From positions 1,092,464 through 1,125,036 of the forward strand of contig NZ_LT964679.1 in assembly GCF_900240215.1 (NCBI RefSeq): 32,573 bases of DNA, given 5' to 3'. The first letter of the stretch is position 1. Each line of letters starts with the position of its first letter. The DNA comes from Raoultibacter timonensis (GTDB lineage: Bacteria > Actinomycetota > Coriobacteriia > Coriobacteriales > Eggerthellaceae). Positions 7,117 through 15,231 of this stretch are shown piece by piece. Both the position numbers and the translations under genes were made by a program. The notes beneath the pieces were generated by a model. That model made no database searches and was not told where the DNA came from. It saw only the letters and a program-made list of their open reading frames with translations.

Positions 7117-8072
7117 CACAGATTCTCCTTGTACCAATCGAGCGTTTCGGCAAGTCCTTCGTCGAACGAGCGGATCTTAAAGTCGATCATACTCTTGACA
7201 AGGGCATTCGTGGCGTTATGGCAATCCACATCGGCACCTCGCCTTGGCTTGCGCACAATCTCGCCCTCGTAGCCCATATATGCGCTGATCTTGGTGATCA
7301 CATCCTCCATCGAGGTATTTCCATTGGCGGATATGTTCACCTCCTGGCCTTTTTCCATCTTATCGAACAGATCGATCACCGCATCGACCGTATCGAGCAC
7401 ATAGATGAAATCGCGGCTCTGCTTCCCCGTCCCATGGATCTCCGGTGCAATACCGTCCATGATGCGCTTTGCGGTCAGGGGTATGATCGCAGCCATGGGC
7501 GGCTCGGCGTTTTGCCGCGGGCCGTAGTTGTTGAAGGGCCGCACGATGAATGCATCGAGGTCGAACATGTTGACGTAGGTTCTGAGCATGATGTCGGCGG
7601 CAGCTTTGCCCCCGGCGTATGTCGTCGTCGGATTATACGGATGCTTCTCGTCCATAGGCTCGTACACGGCGGTACCGTACACCTCGGAAGACGAGAAATG
7701 GCACAGCGTCGAAAAAGCTCCTGCACGCTGCAGCTCGAGGAGGTTTCCGATAACGACGACGTTTGTCTCGAACGCATCGCACGGATCGATGAACGAATAG
7801 TTCAAAGCCTTTGTCGCGAGGTTGAACACGATATCGACGGCATGCTCTTCGACCATGCGCGAGAGGGCCTCTTTGTCCTCAGCGTCCTCCTTGTACAGAA
7901 TCGCGCCGCGCTGCATCGCGTCGGCAAGGTTCTCCTCCTTGCCGAGGAACATGTTGTCGATGACGACGACGCTTGCAGCCCCCTTATCGAGCAACCTGTC
8001 TACGAGGTGACTGCCGATAAAACCCGCTCCACCGGTCACCAGAATGTTCGAACCCTCAATGCTCTTCCTCAT
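7116..8072 (-). CDS. NAD-dependent SDR: sugar-nucleotide epimerase/dehydratase/decarboxylase
   Basis: A 318-residue extended SDR from the ATG at 8072 (MRKSIEGSNILVTG). The glycine-rich GGAGFIG is at 14-20 and the catalytic YxxxK is Y152/K156. The third active-site motif reads SSSEVYG (127-133); it resembles the S/T-S-E of UDP-glucuronate decarboxylases and ArnA rather than the T-D-E of dTDP-glucose 4,6-dehydratase, so a decarboxylase or epimerase is favoured. The later VRPFNNYGPRQN motif is common to UXS and RmlB relatives. It is followed, with a one-base overlap, by an ArnB-like aminotransferase, which needs a 4-keto sugar nucleotide. The precise reaction is inferred. Confidence 0.8.
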   Translation of the reverse strand: MRKSIEGSNILVTGGAGFIGSHLVDRLLDKGAASVVVIDNMFLGKEENLADAMQRGAILYKEDAEDKEALSRMVEEHAVDIVFNLATKALNYSFIDPCDAFETNVVVIGNLLELQRAGAFSTLCHFSSSEVYGTAVYEPMDEKHPYNPTTTYAGGKAAADIMLRTYVNMFDLDAFIVRPFNNYGPRQNAEPPMAAIIPLTAKRIMDGIAPEIHGTGKQSRDFIYVLDTVDAVIDLFDKMEKGQEVNISANGNTSMEDVITKISAYMGYEGEIVRKPRRGADVDCHNATNALVKSMIDFKIRSFDEGLAETLDWYKENL

Positions 8073-8157
8073 GCGATTCACGTCCTTCTTTGTCGCCGCC
8101 GTGCACCTGCGCAGGGCGCATGCTTCCGTCATAGATCGCCGTCTTTCCGCAACGGCC

Positions 8158-10287
8158 CTATTTCGTGTAGTTCTTCGAGTCGTAATACCACTTTCGTCCC
8201 GTGAGGTGCCAATTGTCGAAGTCCGACATAGGTCCGTCTATCTCGAATTCGATTATCTCGTTTACATAGCCTTCCGAGTGATCGGTTGTGGTCATGTAGT
8301 AGTAACGCGCACGGTCCTTATCGTCTATCTCAAACATGGTCGACCCGTACTTCGAACCGTCGCCCCCGACCGCATCGATGACGGTCGGGAAAAGATCGGC
8401 ATGACTCACCGGCATATCCGATATCACGCAGGGCTTCTCCGAATCCTCCTTGCTTTGCGCGGGTTTCGCAAGCATCAGAGGGCTCGTCGGCTCCGTTAGG
8501 GGGTCTTTCGATACATACCAGTCCCCATGATCGGCCATAACGATGATCGTCGAGTTTTCGTAGAGCCCCTTCTCTTTGAGTTGGCTGATATACTCCTCCA
8601 CGATGCCGAGCGCTCCGATGCTCTGCTCGTCGCGCGTCGATTCGCCTCCCTCGGCAGGTTGGCAGTTTTCATCCATCACGTACGGCTCGTGCGAGCCGTT
8701 CAAATGTATCAGCCGGAAATCTCCCTCGGCACCGCCGTCTTCAACTTTCAGGCCGCCGTTCGCGAGCATATCGTAATAGCGCAAATCGTTCATCGTGTAG
8801 GGGGTGTCCGCGCCGTTTGCATCGCTGTCCCGAACGACCATCGCATCGTTGACTTGGTCGGTGTAGAACCAAAACGGAGGCTTGAACACCCAAGGTAGAT
8901 CGCGATACAAAGCGCATTGATACAGGATTCCCACAGCGCCCTCGACATCGAGAGAGCTTCGGCGCTCGCCCAGAGGATGGATGTTCACCGTCTTGTCCGC
9001 CAACTCGCCTATATCTCCCCACCCGAGCGAATCGGAATAAATCCCCACATCGTATCCCTGCTTAGCAATGTCCTCGAGAAACGTGCTGCGGGTGTATCGC
9101 TCGTCAATGTAGCGGGTGAACTCCTCTCCTTCTTGAGGGAGCTCCCCTGTCACAAGGTAAGGAAGCGCGAACATGGTGGGAACCATCGAGCCGGTAGAAT
9201 CGGGGAAATACGTAAAGCCCGTAAAAGGATCGAGCAAGTCGGGGTTTTCGTCGAGCAGATGCTCCATCTCGAACGTATCGAACTTATCGAGAATGAACAC
9301 GATAACGTTTTCCTTGCTTGAAACGCTGTACAGCCCGTCCTCCGTTACCACGAGCGGCTCCGTGGAGGCTTCCGCCACGGTGTCGGCATCTGCCGCCTGG
9401 GGCGTCAGAAACAAGCTTGCTACCGCCACGGACTGAACGATGATGAGGCAGGCGCCTATCGCAACGGATACCCCGCGGCACAAGCGGCTCCGATACGCGG
9501 CAAAACCGACGAAAGCGGCCACTACCGCAATCCATACAGCGGCGCTGACGGCCGTTGCAGTGGTATAGTCGCCCCAAACCACCGAAGCACCATCCGCTGT
9601 CGGAAGCGAGGTGTTAAGAAACATGACCTGCACATACGCGCATACGCCAAGGGCAACGACCAAAACAACCGCTACATCGAATACCTTGCCGCGAAAAATC
9701 GAGAGAACGAGCGCGAGACATACCGTGATAACGATGCCGCCGACGGCTATCGGCGCCCATATATCGGAAAGGCCGAACACCAGACTGCTTGAATTGCTCG
9801 CCACTATCTCGTAAGGGGCCACCACGAACACGGTGTATGCGAGAAACGCTGCCGCGACCAGAGAGACGACGATCCGCTTCGGCCAAGGAAGCGGCTTGCC
9901 CGACCTTTCCTTCTTTTTGGCGTATCGAGCGTCGGGGGCTTCGGCGAAAGATCGCGTCCGACCCGCTTCGTCGCAATCCGCCTCAGCCCAAGCCGCTCCC
10001 GTGCGGTGCACATCGCCTTCGACCTCCTTCCCGGCATTCTCATCGATGTTCAGCGCCTTCATGAGCACTTTTCGCGTCCGCCTGAAGGCCACGCCGGCAA
10101 CTGCGCCGAGAGCCACGGCCACGCCCGCAAGCGCTTGAATGGTATAGGTCATAACAGATGGGTCGACGTATGCATACGCCAGGGGAGGAAATGCGACATG
10201 CGCGACGCACACCAGCGCGCACGCTGTAAAAATGCTTCGAAGCACCGCCGTACGGTGCGTCATCGTCTTCGCTTGCATATCAGACAT
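8158..10287 (-). CDS. Membrane-bound LtaS-like/sulfatase-superfamily phosphotransferase or hydrolase
   Basis: A 709-residue protein from the ATG at 10287, which has GGAG seven bases upstream and overlaps the YidC-TagF stop by eight bases. The N-terminus has a hydrophobic segment followed by YVDPSVMTYTIQALAG, similar to the Y-x-D-P module found before other wall-polymer enzymes, then about five further membrane helices between residues 137 and 295. The outer domain (from about 325) is of the alkaline phosphatase superfamily: metal ligand D334 in IVFILDKFD, likely nucleophile T371 in GSMVPTMFALPYLVTG, then HLNGSHEPY (528-536) and ADHGDW (D586, H587). LtaS and phosphoethanolamine transferases share this plan. 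Expected role is transfer of a phospho-group onto a surface polymer; a hydrolase is the alternative. Confidence 0.8.
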   Translation of the reverse strand: MSDMQAKTMTHRTAVLRSIFTACALVCVAHVAFPPLAYAYVDPSVMTYTIQALAGVAVALGAVAGVAFRRTRKVLMKALNIDENAGKEVEGDVHRTGAAWAEADCDEAGRTRSFAEAPDARYAKKKERSGKPLPWPKRIVVSLVAAAFLAYTVFVVAPYEIVASNSSSLVFGLSDIWAPIAVGGIVITVCLALVLSIFRGKVFDVAVVLVVALGVCAYVQVMFLNTSLPTADGASVVWGDYTTATAVSAAVWIAVVAAFVGFAAYRSRLCRGVSVAIGACLIIVQSVAVASLFLTPQAADADTVAEASTEPLVVTEDGLYSVSSKENVIVFILDKFDTFEMEHLLDENPDLLDPFTGFTYFPDSTGSMVPTMFALPYLVTGELPQEGEEFTRYIDERYTRSTFLEDIAKQGYDVGIYSDSLGWGDIGELADKTVNIHPLGERRSSLDVEGAVGILYQCALYRDLPWVFKPPFWFYTDQVNDAMVVRDSDANGADTPYTMNDLRYYDMLANGGLKVEDGGAEGDFRLIHLNGSHEPYVMDENCQPAEGGESTRDEQSIGALGIVEEYISQLKEKGLYENSTIIVMADHGDWYVSKDPLTEPTSPLMLAKPAQSKEDSEKPCVISDMPVSHADLFPTVIDAVGGDGSKYGSTMFEIDDKDRARYYYMTTTDHSEGYVNEIIEFEIDGPMSDFDNWHLTGRKWYYDSKNYTK

Positions 10288-12193
10288 GACCGATCTCCGC
10301 TTTCTTTGCCTCCTGCTTGGCCAATATGCTCTCAAGCAGGTACTCCCCTGCCGCGCTGCCACCGTGTCCGAGATTGAAGATGAATCCCGCCCGAACGCTC
10401 TCGATCCGATGAGCCCACGCATCGTGGTTGCCGAGCATATCCTTAACGATAGCGGGAAGGGCGGCGAGGTTGTCGGGCGAAACGGAAACACCGATCTCGT
10501 TTCGCAGCGAGATGTCCGTAGGCTCTATCCCGTACTCGCGCCAATCGGGGTTTCCCACCTTCATCGGCGTATCGACGAACACAGAGGGTTTCCCTGTCGA
10601 AAACGAGAAATCGCATGCAACCGAGGACCAGTCGGTTATGAGCAGATCCGAGGTGAAAACGGTATCGGTAGACCCGAAATCGCGCTCGAAGAAAAGATCC
10701 CCGTCGTCGACATCAGCGAATCGGGCTTGCAACGCTTCCCATCGAGGTCGGTATCGCTTTACGTACTCGGGATGCGGTCTCACGATAACGCGATACCCTT
10801 CGGCAAGCAAAAGCTTCAGCATCTCATCGGCGCACGTATCGAGGATGCAATCGTCTTGCCACGAGGGCGCGACGATGACGACAGGTCGCTCGTGCTTGCT
10901 CTTCTCCAACACCTCGTAAGACGCTATCAGGCGATCGAGCAAATCGTAACCGCATGGAACAAGGTTCCTCGCGGGCAAACCGTACAGCTCCTCCGCTCGC
11001 CTCAGTTCCTCAACCTGATGGGGGCCGGCGCACATTATCGTCTCGTAGTGGTCGTAGGCATTCTTGTTTGCAACCATGTGAGCGCTGGTCATATGATGGA
11101 ACATGAAAACGTACTCGATATCGTGGCGAATATACGAGCGCTTGATATAGTAATTCTCCAGATCCTCGAGAGAGGTGACTACGATGTCGGCATCCATCTT
11201 CATCATGAGCGTAATGAGCCGCTTGTCGCCGATGAAATACGGGAGCATGCGCGGCTCGGTCTTTGCGATTTCGAAGACCTGATCGTTCGGATCGCTCGTG
11301 ATGTAATGGATGCGCACGTCGGAATTAGCCAAAAGCCACTCGATCGCGCCCTGGAAGTATCGGTAGAAACCGCTCCCCTCGGAATAGAATACGATGTGCT
11401 TGTTCACGATATTGAAGAAGCGCTTGTAATCGGCCTTCTCGCGCTTCGCGAGAGGATCGCGCTGATACCATTTGGTCGTCCTTTTCGAAAGGGCGTTCAG
11501 CTCGTCGAGCGAGACGCGGCTTTCCGCCAGATCTTCGTAGTCGATGTGCTTGCTCGGTTTGATGATGGCGTTGCAGAGCGCCTGCACGGCAATCGACGAG
11601 AGGTTCGAGCATATCCAGTAAAACGCCATGCCAGCCGAAACGAAAATGCCGAGCACGAACGACAGGGCGATCGAAAGGCCGTTCGTCACGTTCTTCTCGG
11701 TTTTCGATTGCTCGCGCTGCAGGGGGTTGATCCTGTTCTGAGCAAAACCCATGATCACAGCAGAAAGCCCCGCAAGCAAAGGCATAGCCCACGAGGCGCC
11801 GCCGTCCTCGAACGGCACCAGGCCCATGAACTCGGTACCGGGCGCACCGCCTTCCGTAATGGAACGGACGACCTCGACGAGCCCGAACAAGATTATAATC
11901 TGGATGGCGAGCGGCACGAGGCTCAGCATCGGATGGTATCGGCGCTCTTTGTACAGAGCGTTTTGCATCTCTCCGATGGTCTCGCGATCACCGAAATGTT
12001 TGACTGTAATGCGATTGAGGTCGGGCATGAGCTGCACCATGACGATGGCGTTTTTTTGGCACCACAGAGCGACCGGCATGAGAACAATCTTGATAATTAC
12101 CGTGAACAGGAGGATGGCGAGCCACCAATTCCCCGTCAAGTCATAGCACGGCTGAACGATCAGCGAAAGAACGCTGGCTAGCGCATCGAGCAT
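10280..12193 (-). CDS. YidC/Oxa1-like insertase domain fused to CDP-glycerol glycerophosphotransferase-like domain
   Basis: A 637-residue two-domain protein. Residues 1-212 have the YidC/Oxa1/Alb3 plan: TM1 ending IIKIVLMPVALW, a charged cytosolic hairpin (about 45-88), TM2 at 92-110, then three helices ending with GMAFYWICSNLSSIAVQAL (188-206). After a charged linker (213-265) comes a Glyphos_transf/TagF-like domain with VRPHPEYVKRY (471-481) and LITDWSSVACDF (518-529), the nucleotide-binding core of teichoic acid polymerases. The usual WHGTPLK-type His motif is replaced by FMFHHMTSAHM (363-373). I chose the ATG at 12193 because the YidC-like N-terminus starts there; AGAAGG lies 12 bases upstream, and a GTG at 12235 has no ribosome-binding site. 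A membrane-anchored polyol-phosphate transferase is inferred. Confidence 0.88.
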   Translation of the reverse strand: MLDALASVLSLIVQPCYDLTGNWWLAILLFTVIIKIVLMPVALWCQKNAIVMVQLMPDLNRITVKHFGDRETIGEMQNALYKERRYHPMLSLVPLAIQIIILFGLVEVVRSITEGGAPGTEFMGLVPFEDGGASWAMPLLAGLSAVIMGFAQNRINPLQREQSKTEKNVTNGLSIALSFVLGIFVSAGMAFYWICSNLSSIAVQALCNAIIKPSKHIDYEDLAESRVSLDELNALSKRTTKWYQRDPLAKREKADYKRFFNIVNKHIVFYSEGSGFYRYFQGAIEWLLANSDVRIHYITSDPNDQVFEIAKTEPRMLPYFIGDKRLITLMMKMDADIVVTSLEDLENYYIKRSYIRHDIEYVFMFHHMTSAHMVANKNAYDHYETIMCAGPHQVEELRRAEELYGLPARNLVPCGYDLLDRLIASYEVLEKSKHERPVVIVAPSWQDDCILDTCADEMLKLLLAEGYRVIVRPHPEYVKRYRPRWEALQARFADVDDGDLFFERDFGSTDTVFTSDLLITDWSSVACDFSFSTGKPSVFVDTPMKVGNPDWREYGIEPTDISLRNEIGVSVSPDNLAALPAIVKDMLGNHDAWAHRIESVRAGFIFNLGHGGSAAGEYLLESILAKQEAKKAEIGHV

Positions 12194-12324
12194 TATGAAA
12201 TCGACCCTTCTCGCAAAGAATAAACCTAGTATCACCCCGAAAGCGCTGCAACAACCGCCGCCTTCGGCATTGTCAACCCGTCAAGAAAACCTGACAGCAC
12301 CGGTATCCAACCATAATCTTCTTC

Positions 12325-12333
12325 ATTCTAGCA
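12325..12333 (-). promoter_or_regulatory. Predicted extended -10 promoter for the YidC-TagF unit
   Basis: The minus strand reads TGCTAGAAT (12333-12325), an extended -10 element with only a weak -35 candidate (TTAAGC, 18 bases upstream). It lies about 130 bases before the ATG at 12193 and would leave a leader of about 125 bases. The 246-base gap (12194-12439) has no other gene. Upstream of this promoter are two mutually exclusive short stems (see findings). Confidence 0.4.
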
Positions 12334-12439
12334 GATATGGCATCCACCGCTTAACCGTCGCAAGCGGCCACACGGTTTACACCGAACAGTCGCCTATGAA
12401 ATCCCGACGCGGTTTCCGGCAGCAGAAAAACAACACCCG

Positions 12440-13234
12440 CTATTCAACATAATAGTGGAATACGATAGTGGGATCCCTGAATGAGAATCCAAGGTTTGCC
12501 ATCACATTCAAGACGGGGCAGTTTGCCATGCTGATTCCCCCGTCTATGTGTTTCACGCCCCGATCCTGGCAACGGGCAACCGTGCTGGCATAGAGCATCA
12601 TCCCAAGACCCGCGTTCTTGAGGTCGGGGCGCATCCCCGCCAGGCGAAAGACCGTCTTGCCGCCATCCTCGTGACGCAGAAGGCTGAACCCCGCAACGCT
12701 GCCATGATGCATGATGGCGCATATGTCCTCACCGCCCTCATACGCGTTCATCAGCCAGCGGAGGTATCTCTCGTCAGCGCGCTGATCGCCGACGTGCGGA
12801 TCGAGATTGAAGCGCAGCCCGCGAAACGTGGCTTGAGCTATCTCCTTGACCTCGCCTATCCTCTCGTCATCGATTTCGACCATGGGGCAAACATACCTCT
12901 CGTAGCGGCGCCTGTCCCAATGACGCGTTTTAAGAAACGGTATGATCGAGCTTTCGATGAAATAGAAGCCTGCCGCCTCCGCAGCCTGAATGGCGCCTAT
13001 ATCGTCTGCGGGAAGCCTCAGATAGAGAAGATCGCCGGAGACAAACCCCTTTTCATCGATGAATTCGCCGAAAAGCTCGGGGAAAGACTCCGTGTCCCAA
13101 TCGAGCACTTCCGCCGTTCGGTTATGAAAGCATTCGCTCTCGAAGGTGCGCTCTCGGTACTCGATGGCGCCGCTCCCCTCGCGACCGAAAAACGTCTCAT
13201 CCTGCGTGTCGCTCACATCAAAAGATAATTTCAT
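12440..13234 (-). CDS. GNAT-family N-acyltransferase (WecD/RffC-like size)
   Basis: A 264-residue protein whose C-terminal half (about 118-264) is a GNAT fold. The acyl-CoA loop appears as MRPDLKNAGLGMMLY, followed by a final strand-helix that ends with MANLGFSFRDP. The N-terminal 110 residues form a less conserved domain, as in WecD, the acetyltransferase for dTDP-fucosamine. It is the last gene of a row encoding ACP, an AMP ligase and acyl-reducing enzymes, so its donor could be acyl-ACP or acyl-CoA other than acetyl. Target is probably an amino sugar of the surface polymer. A 31-base gap separates it from the SDR upstream. Family is secure, donor and acceptor are not. Confidence 0.75.
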   Translation of the reverse strand: MKLSFDVSDTQDETFFGREGSGAIEYRERTFESECFHNRTAEVLDWDTESFPELFGEFIDEKGFVSGDLLYLRLPADDIGAIQAAEAAGFYFIESSIIPFLKTRHWDRRRYERYVCPMVEIDDERIGEVKEIAQATFRGLRFNLDPHVGDQRADERYLRWLMNAYEGGEDICAIMHHGSVAGFSLLRHEDGGKTVFRLAGMRPDLKNAGLGMMLYASTVARCQDRGVKHIDGGISMANCPVLNVMANLGFSFRDPTIVFHYYVE

Positions 13235-13265
13235 CTCGCTATGCCCTTTGCCCGTTCGCGCTTGC

Positions 13266-14009
13266 CTACATCAGCGCCGAACCATCGACTCCTATGACCT
13301 GCCCCGTCACATACCGGGAAAGATCGCTTGCCAGAAATACGCACACGTCGGCAACGTCCTCGGGTGCGCCCACCCTGCCCATCCCGATGCATGAGGAAAA
13401 CCGTTCAACGGCCTCTTCACCTGCCGAACGGAACAAATCGGTATCGATCATGCCCGGCGCAACAGCGTTGACCCGAATTCCTTTCGGTGCGAGCTCTTTC
13501 GCAGCGGCCTTGGTGAGAGAGATCACGGCGCCTTTCGACGCAGCGTAAACGGCCTGCCCCCTGTTTCCGTTGACCCCGACAAGCGACGACATGTTTATCA
13601 CGCTTCCCGACCCCTGCCTGAACATGAGCTTCGTTGCAAGCTGCATGAGCTCGATCGCCGAGAAAACGTTGGTCTCGAACGTTGCCTGCACGGTGCTTCG
13701 ATCGATCATGCCGATAAGGGAATCTTTCATGATGCCTGCGTTGTTCACCAGAACATCGAGTCTTCCCTGCTCTTTTTTTATCTGCATGATCGCCGCTTTC
13801 TGCCCGGCGGCATCGCATACGTCGAAGTAAACGGGAACGATCGTTCCCTTGCGTCGACCCGCATTGCTCTCGCAAAGGGCGTCGAGCGAGCCTTCGCTTC
13901 GCGCGTTCGCGTATACCGTCGCGCCCTCTTCGGCAAAACGCATCGCAATCGAGGCCCCGATGCCCCTGCTTGCCCCCGTTACCAAGCATACGGATTCTTC
14001 TAATAGCAT
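13266..14009 (-). CDS. FabG-like short-chain dehydrogenase (3-oxoacyl-ACP reductase family)
   Basis: A 247-residue classical SDR from the ATG at 14009 (AGGAGG directly upstream). It has TGASRGIG near residue 10, NNAG near 88, the catalytic serine in MSSLVGVNG and YAASK (Y and K), then the PGMIDTD loop. The sequence fits FabG-type reductases that use NADPH to reduce a 3-keto acyl group on ACP or CoA. It is not with fatty-acid synthesis genes here but in a cassette with its own ACP, AMP ligase, LuxE-like and LuxC-like proteins. It could reduce a keto group of the acyl unit handled by that cassette. Substrate unknown. Confidence 0.83.
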   Translation of the reverse strand: MLLEESVCLVTGASRGIGASIAMRFAEEGATVYANARSEGSLDALCESNAGRRKGTIVPVYFDVCDAAGQKAAIMQIKKEQGRLDVLVNNAGIMKDSLIGMIDRSTVQATFETNVFSAIELMQLATKLMFRQGSGSVINMSSLVGVNGNRGQAVYAASKGAVISLTKAAAKELAPKGIRVNAVAPGMIDTDLFRSAGEEAVERFSSCIGMGRVGAPEDVADVCVFLASDLSRYVTGQVIGVDGSALM

Positions 14010-14016
14010 AATCCTC

Positions 14017-15231
14017 CTATCGAACGTCCACGATGCGGGATAGCTCGGCAACAAGATCATACCCATCCCAGACGATGTCTATATCCATTGCATGACCGAC
14101 GGGCACGATGCGATCGATTCCCCTCAGCTTCTTTTTCAGTACAAAATCCCTTATGTCGGACGCTTCGACCCCAAAATAGAGAAGGGTCTGAAACCTTTCC
14201 GTGACAAACGGCTCTATCTCGTTAAGGTCTGAGACGACCTGCTGATAAAAGTAGCCGCCCTTTCCCCGCAATCCGCAGATATCGTCCGGAGTAGACAAGA
14301 CGTCAACCACGGTGAGCAAGCCATCGAAGCGCACCTCGCCTCCCGCAACCGCATCAAGTACGTCCTCGCAAAGCTGCACGTACTTGTCCATCGCGATTTG
14401 AGGCTGTAAAACATACCGACGAGCAGCGCTTTCGCGTACCGCTGCCCAAAATCGGTCCCTGCTTTCGGGAACGTCATGAAGCCAATAGATCATCTGCGGA
14501 GACGAGCAAGCGTTTTGATCCATAAGGTAGGTATCGTTGTAAAACCCCTCGGCTAAACGAGAGAGGTCCTCATCGCCGATATCCTTCATCGCCCTGCCAT
14601 CCATCAAGGCGACAGAATAGCGATCCGAGAACAGGATGTCGACGCAACGAGGTTTCGACGGCAACCTTCGAACGGAAGCTATCGTCGAATCCCCGCCCCA
14701 GATAAGCCGAGCGTCCGAAACGAGCGAGAAAGCACCTGTTACCTCGTCGTCGACCGGATAGGTGACGACGGCGCATCGTTTCGCTATTTCCGGATGCTCG
14801 GGTAAAACGTCCTCTATTGCACGGCAGATCACCCCTGTCTGCTCGAACGGCTTGCTCGGAACACGAACGATGCATGCATTACCCGCAAGAAGCCCGAACG
14901 CGAACGAAAAGGCAAAGTTGACAGGAATGTTGGATGGAGCGATGTGAAAGGTCAGACCTCGCCCGATCCTTTCATCGAAATACGCTGTTCGAGACCGGGA
15001 TTCGTCGCGTTTCCTTTCGATATTCGACTTCCTGCACCAATACGCAAACGAAATGATATCGGGGAACCCCTTCGCAGAGCGGTCCTTCATAAGCCTGCTC
15101 GACAACGCAGCAAGAAAGGATATCGCCTCTTCGCTATAAGGGAGCAGCGGTTCTGCGACGATACCGTCGAGGCAGCCCGCAAGGCACTGTATCGTCCCGC
15201 TTATGCGTGGATCCATCTCAACGGCGTTCAT
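14017..15231 (-). CDS. LuxC-like acyl-CoA/acyl-enzyme reductase
   Basis: A 404-residue protein of the LuxC family, a branch of the aldehyde dehydrogenase superfamily that reduces a thioester-bound acyl group to an aldehyde with NADPH. The catalytic cysteine is C242 in MDQNACSSPQ, and the family nucleotide-binding segment begins with FHIAPSNIPVNFAFSFAFG (about 95-113). The gene overlaps the LuxE-like gene by 14 bases, as luxC and luxE often lie side by side. A second ATG at 15216, right after the LuxE stop, could also serve. Its place in an envelope-glycan locus rather than a bioluminescence operon points to aldehyde or alcohol formation for surface-polymer decoration; that is inference. Confidence 0.83.
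   Translation of the reverse strand: MNAVEMDPRISGTIQCLAGCLDGIVAEPLLPYSEEAISFLAALSSRLMKDRSAKGFPDIISFAYWCRKSNIERKRDESRSRTAYFDERIGRGLTFHIAPSNIPVNFAFSFAFGLLAGNACIVRVPSKPFEQTGVICRAIEDVLPEHPEIAKRCAVVTYPVDDEVTGAFSLVSDARLIWGGDSTIASVRRLPSKPRCVDILFSDRYSVALMDGRAMKDIGDEDLSRLAEGFYNDTYLMDQNACSSPQMIYWLHDVPESRDRFWAAVRESAARRYVLQPQIAMDKYVQLCEDVLDAVAGGEVRFDGLLTVVDVLSTPDDICGLRGKGGYFYQQVVSDLNEIEPFVTERFQTLLYFGVEASDIRDFVLKKKLRGIDRIVPVGHAMDIDIVWDGYDLVAELSRIVDVR

Noticed and set aside
7116-8132. Longer start of the SDR at 8132
   Set aside because: The additional 20 residues precede the conserved Rossmann start and lack family similarity; the ATG at 8072 fits better.
10287-10491. Longer N-terminus of the LtaS-like protein (start at 10491)
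   Set aside because: These 68 codons lie inside the YidC-TagF gene in another frame, are Arg/Ser-rich and have no membrane character; the ATG at 10287 has a proper ribosome-binding site.
10232-12181. Plus-strand open frame of 649 codons
   Set aside because: It is entirely antisense to the YidC-TagF fusion and has no recognisable motif or ribosome-binding site.
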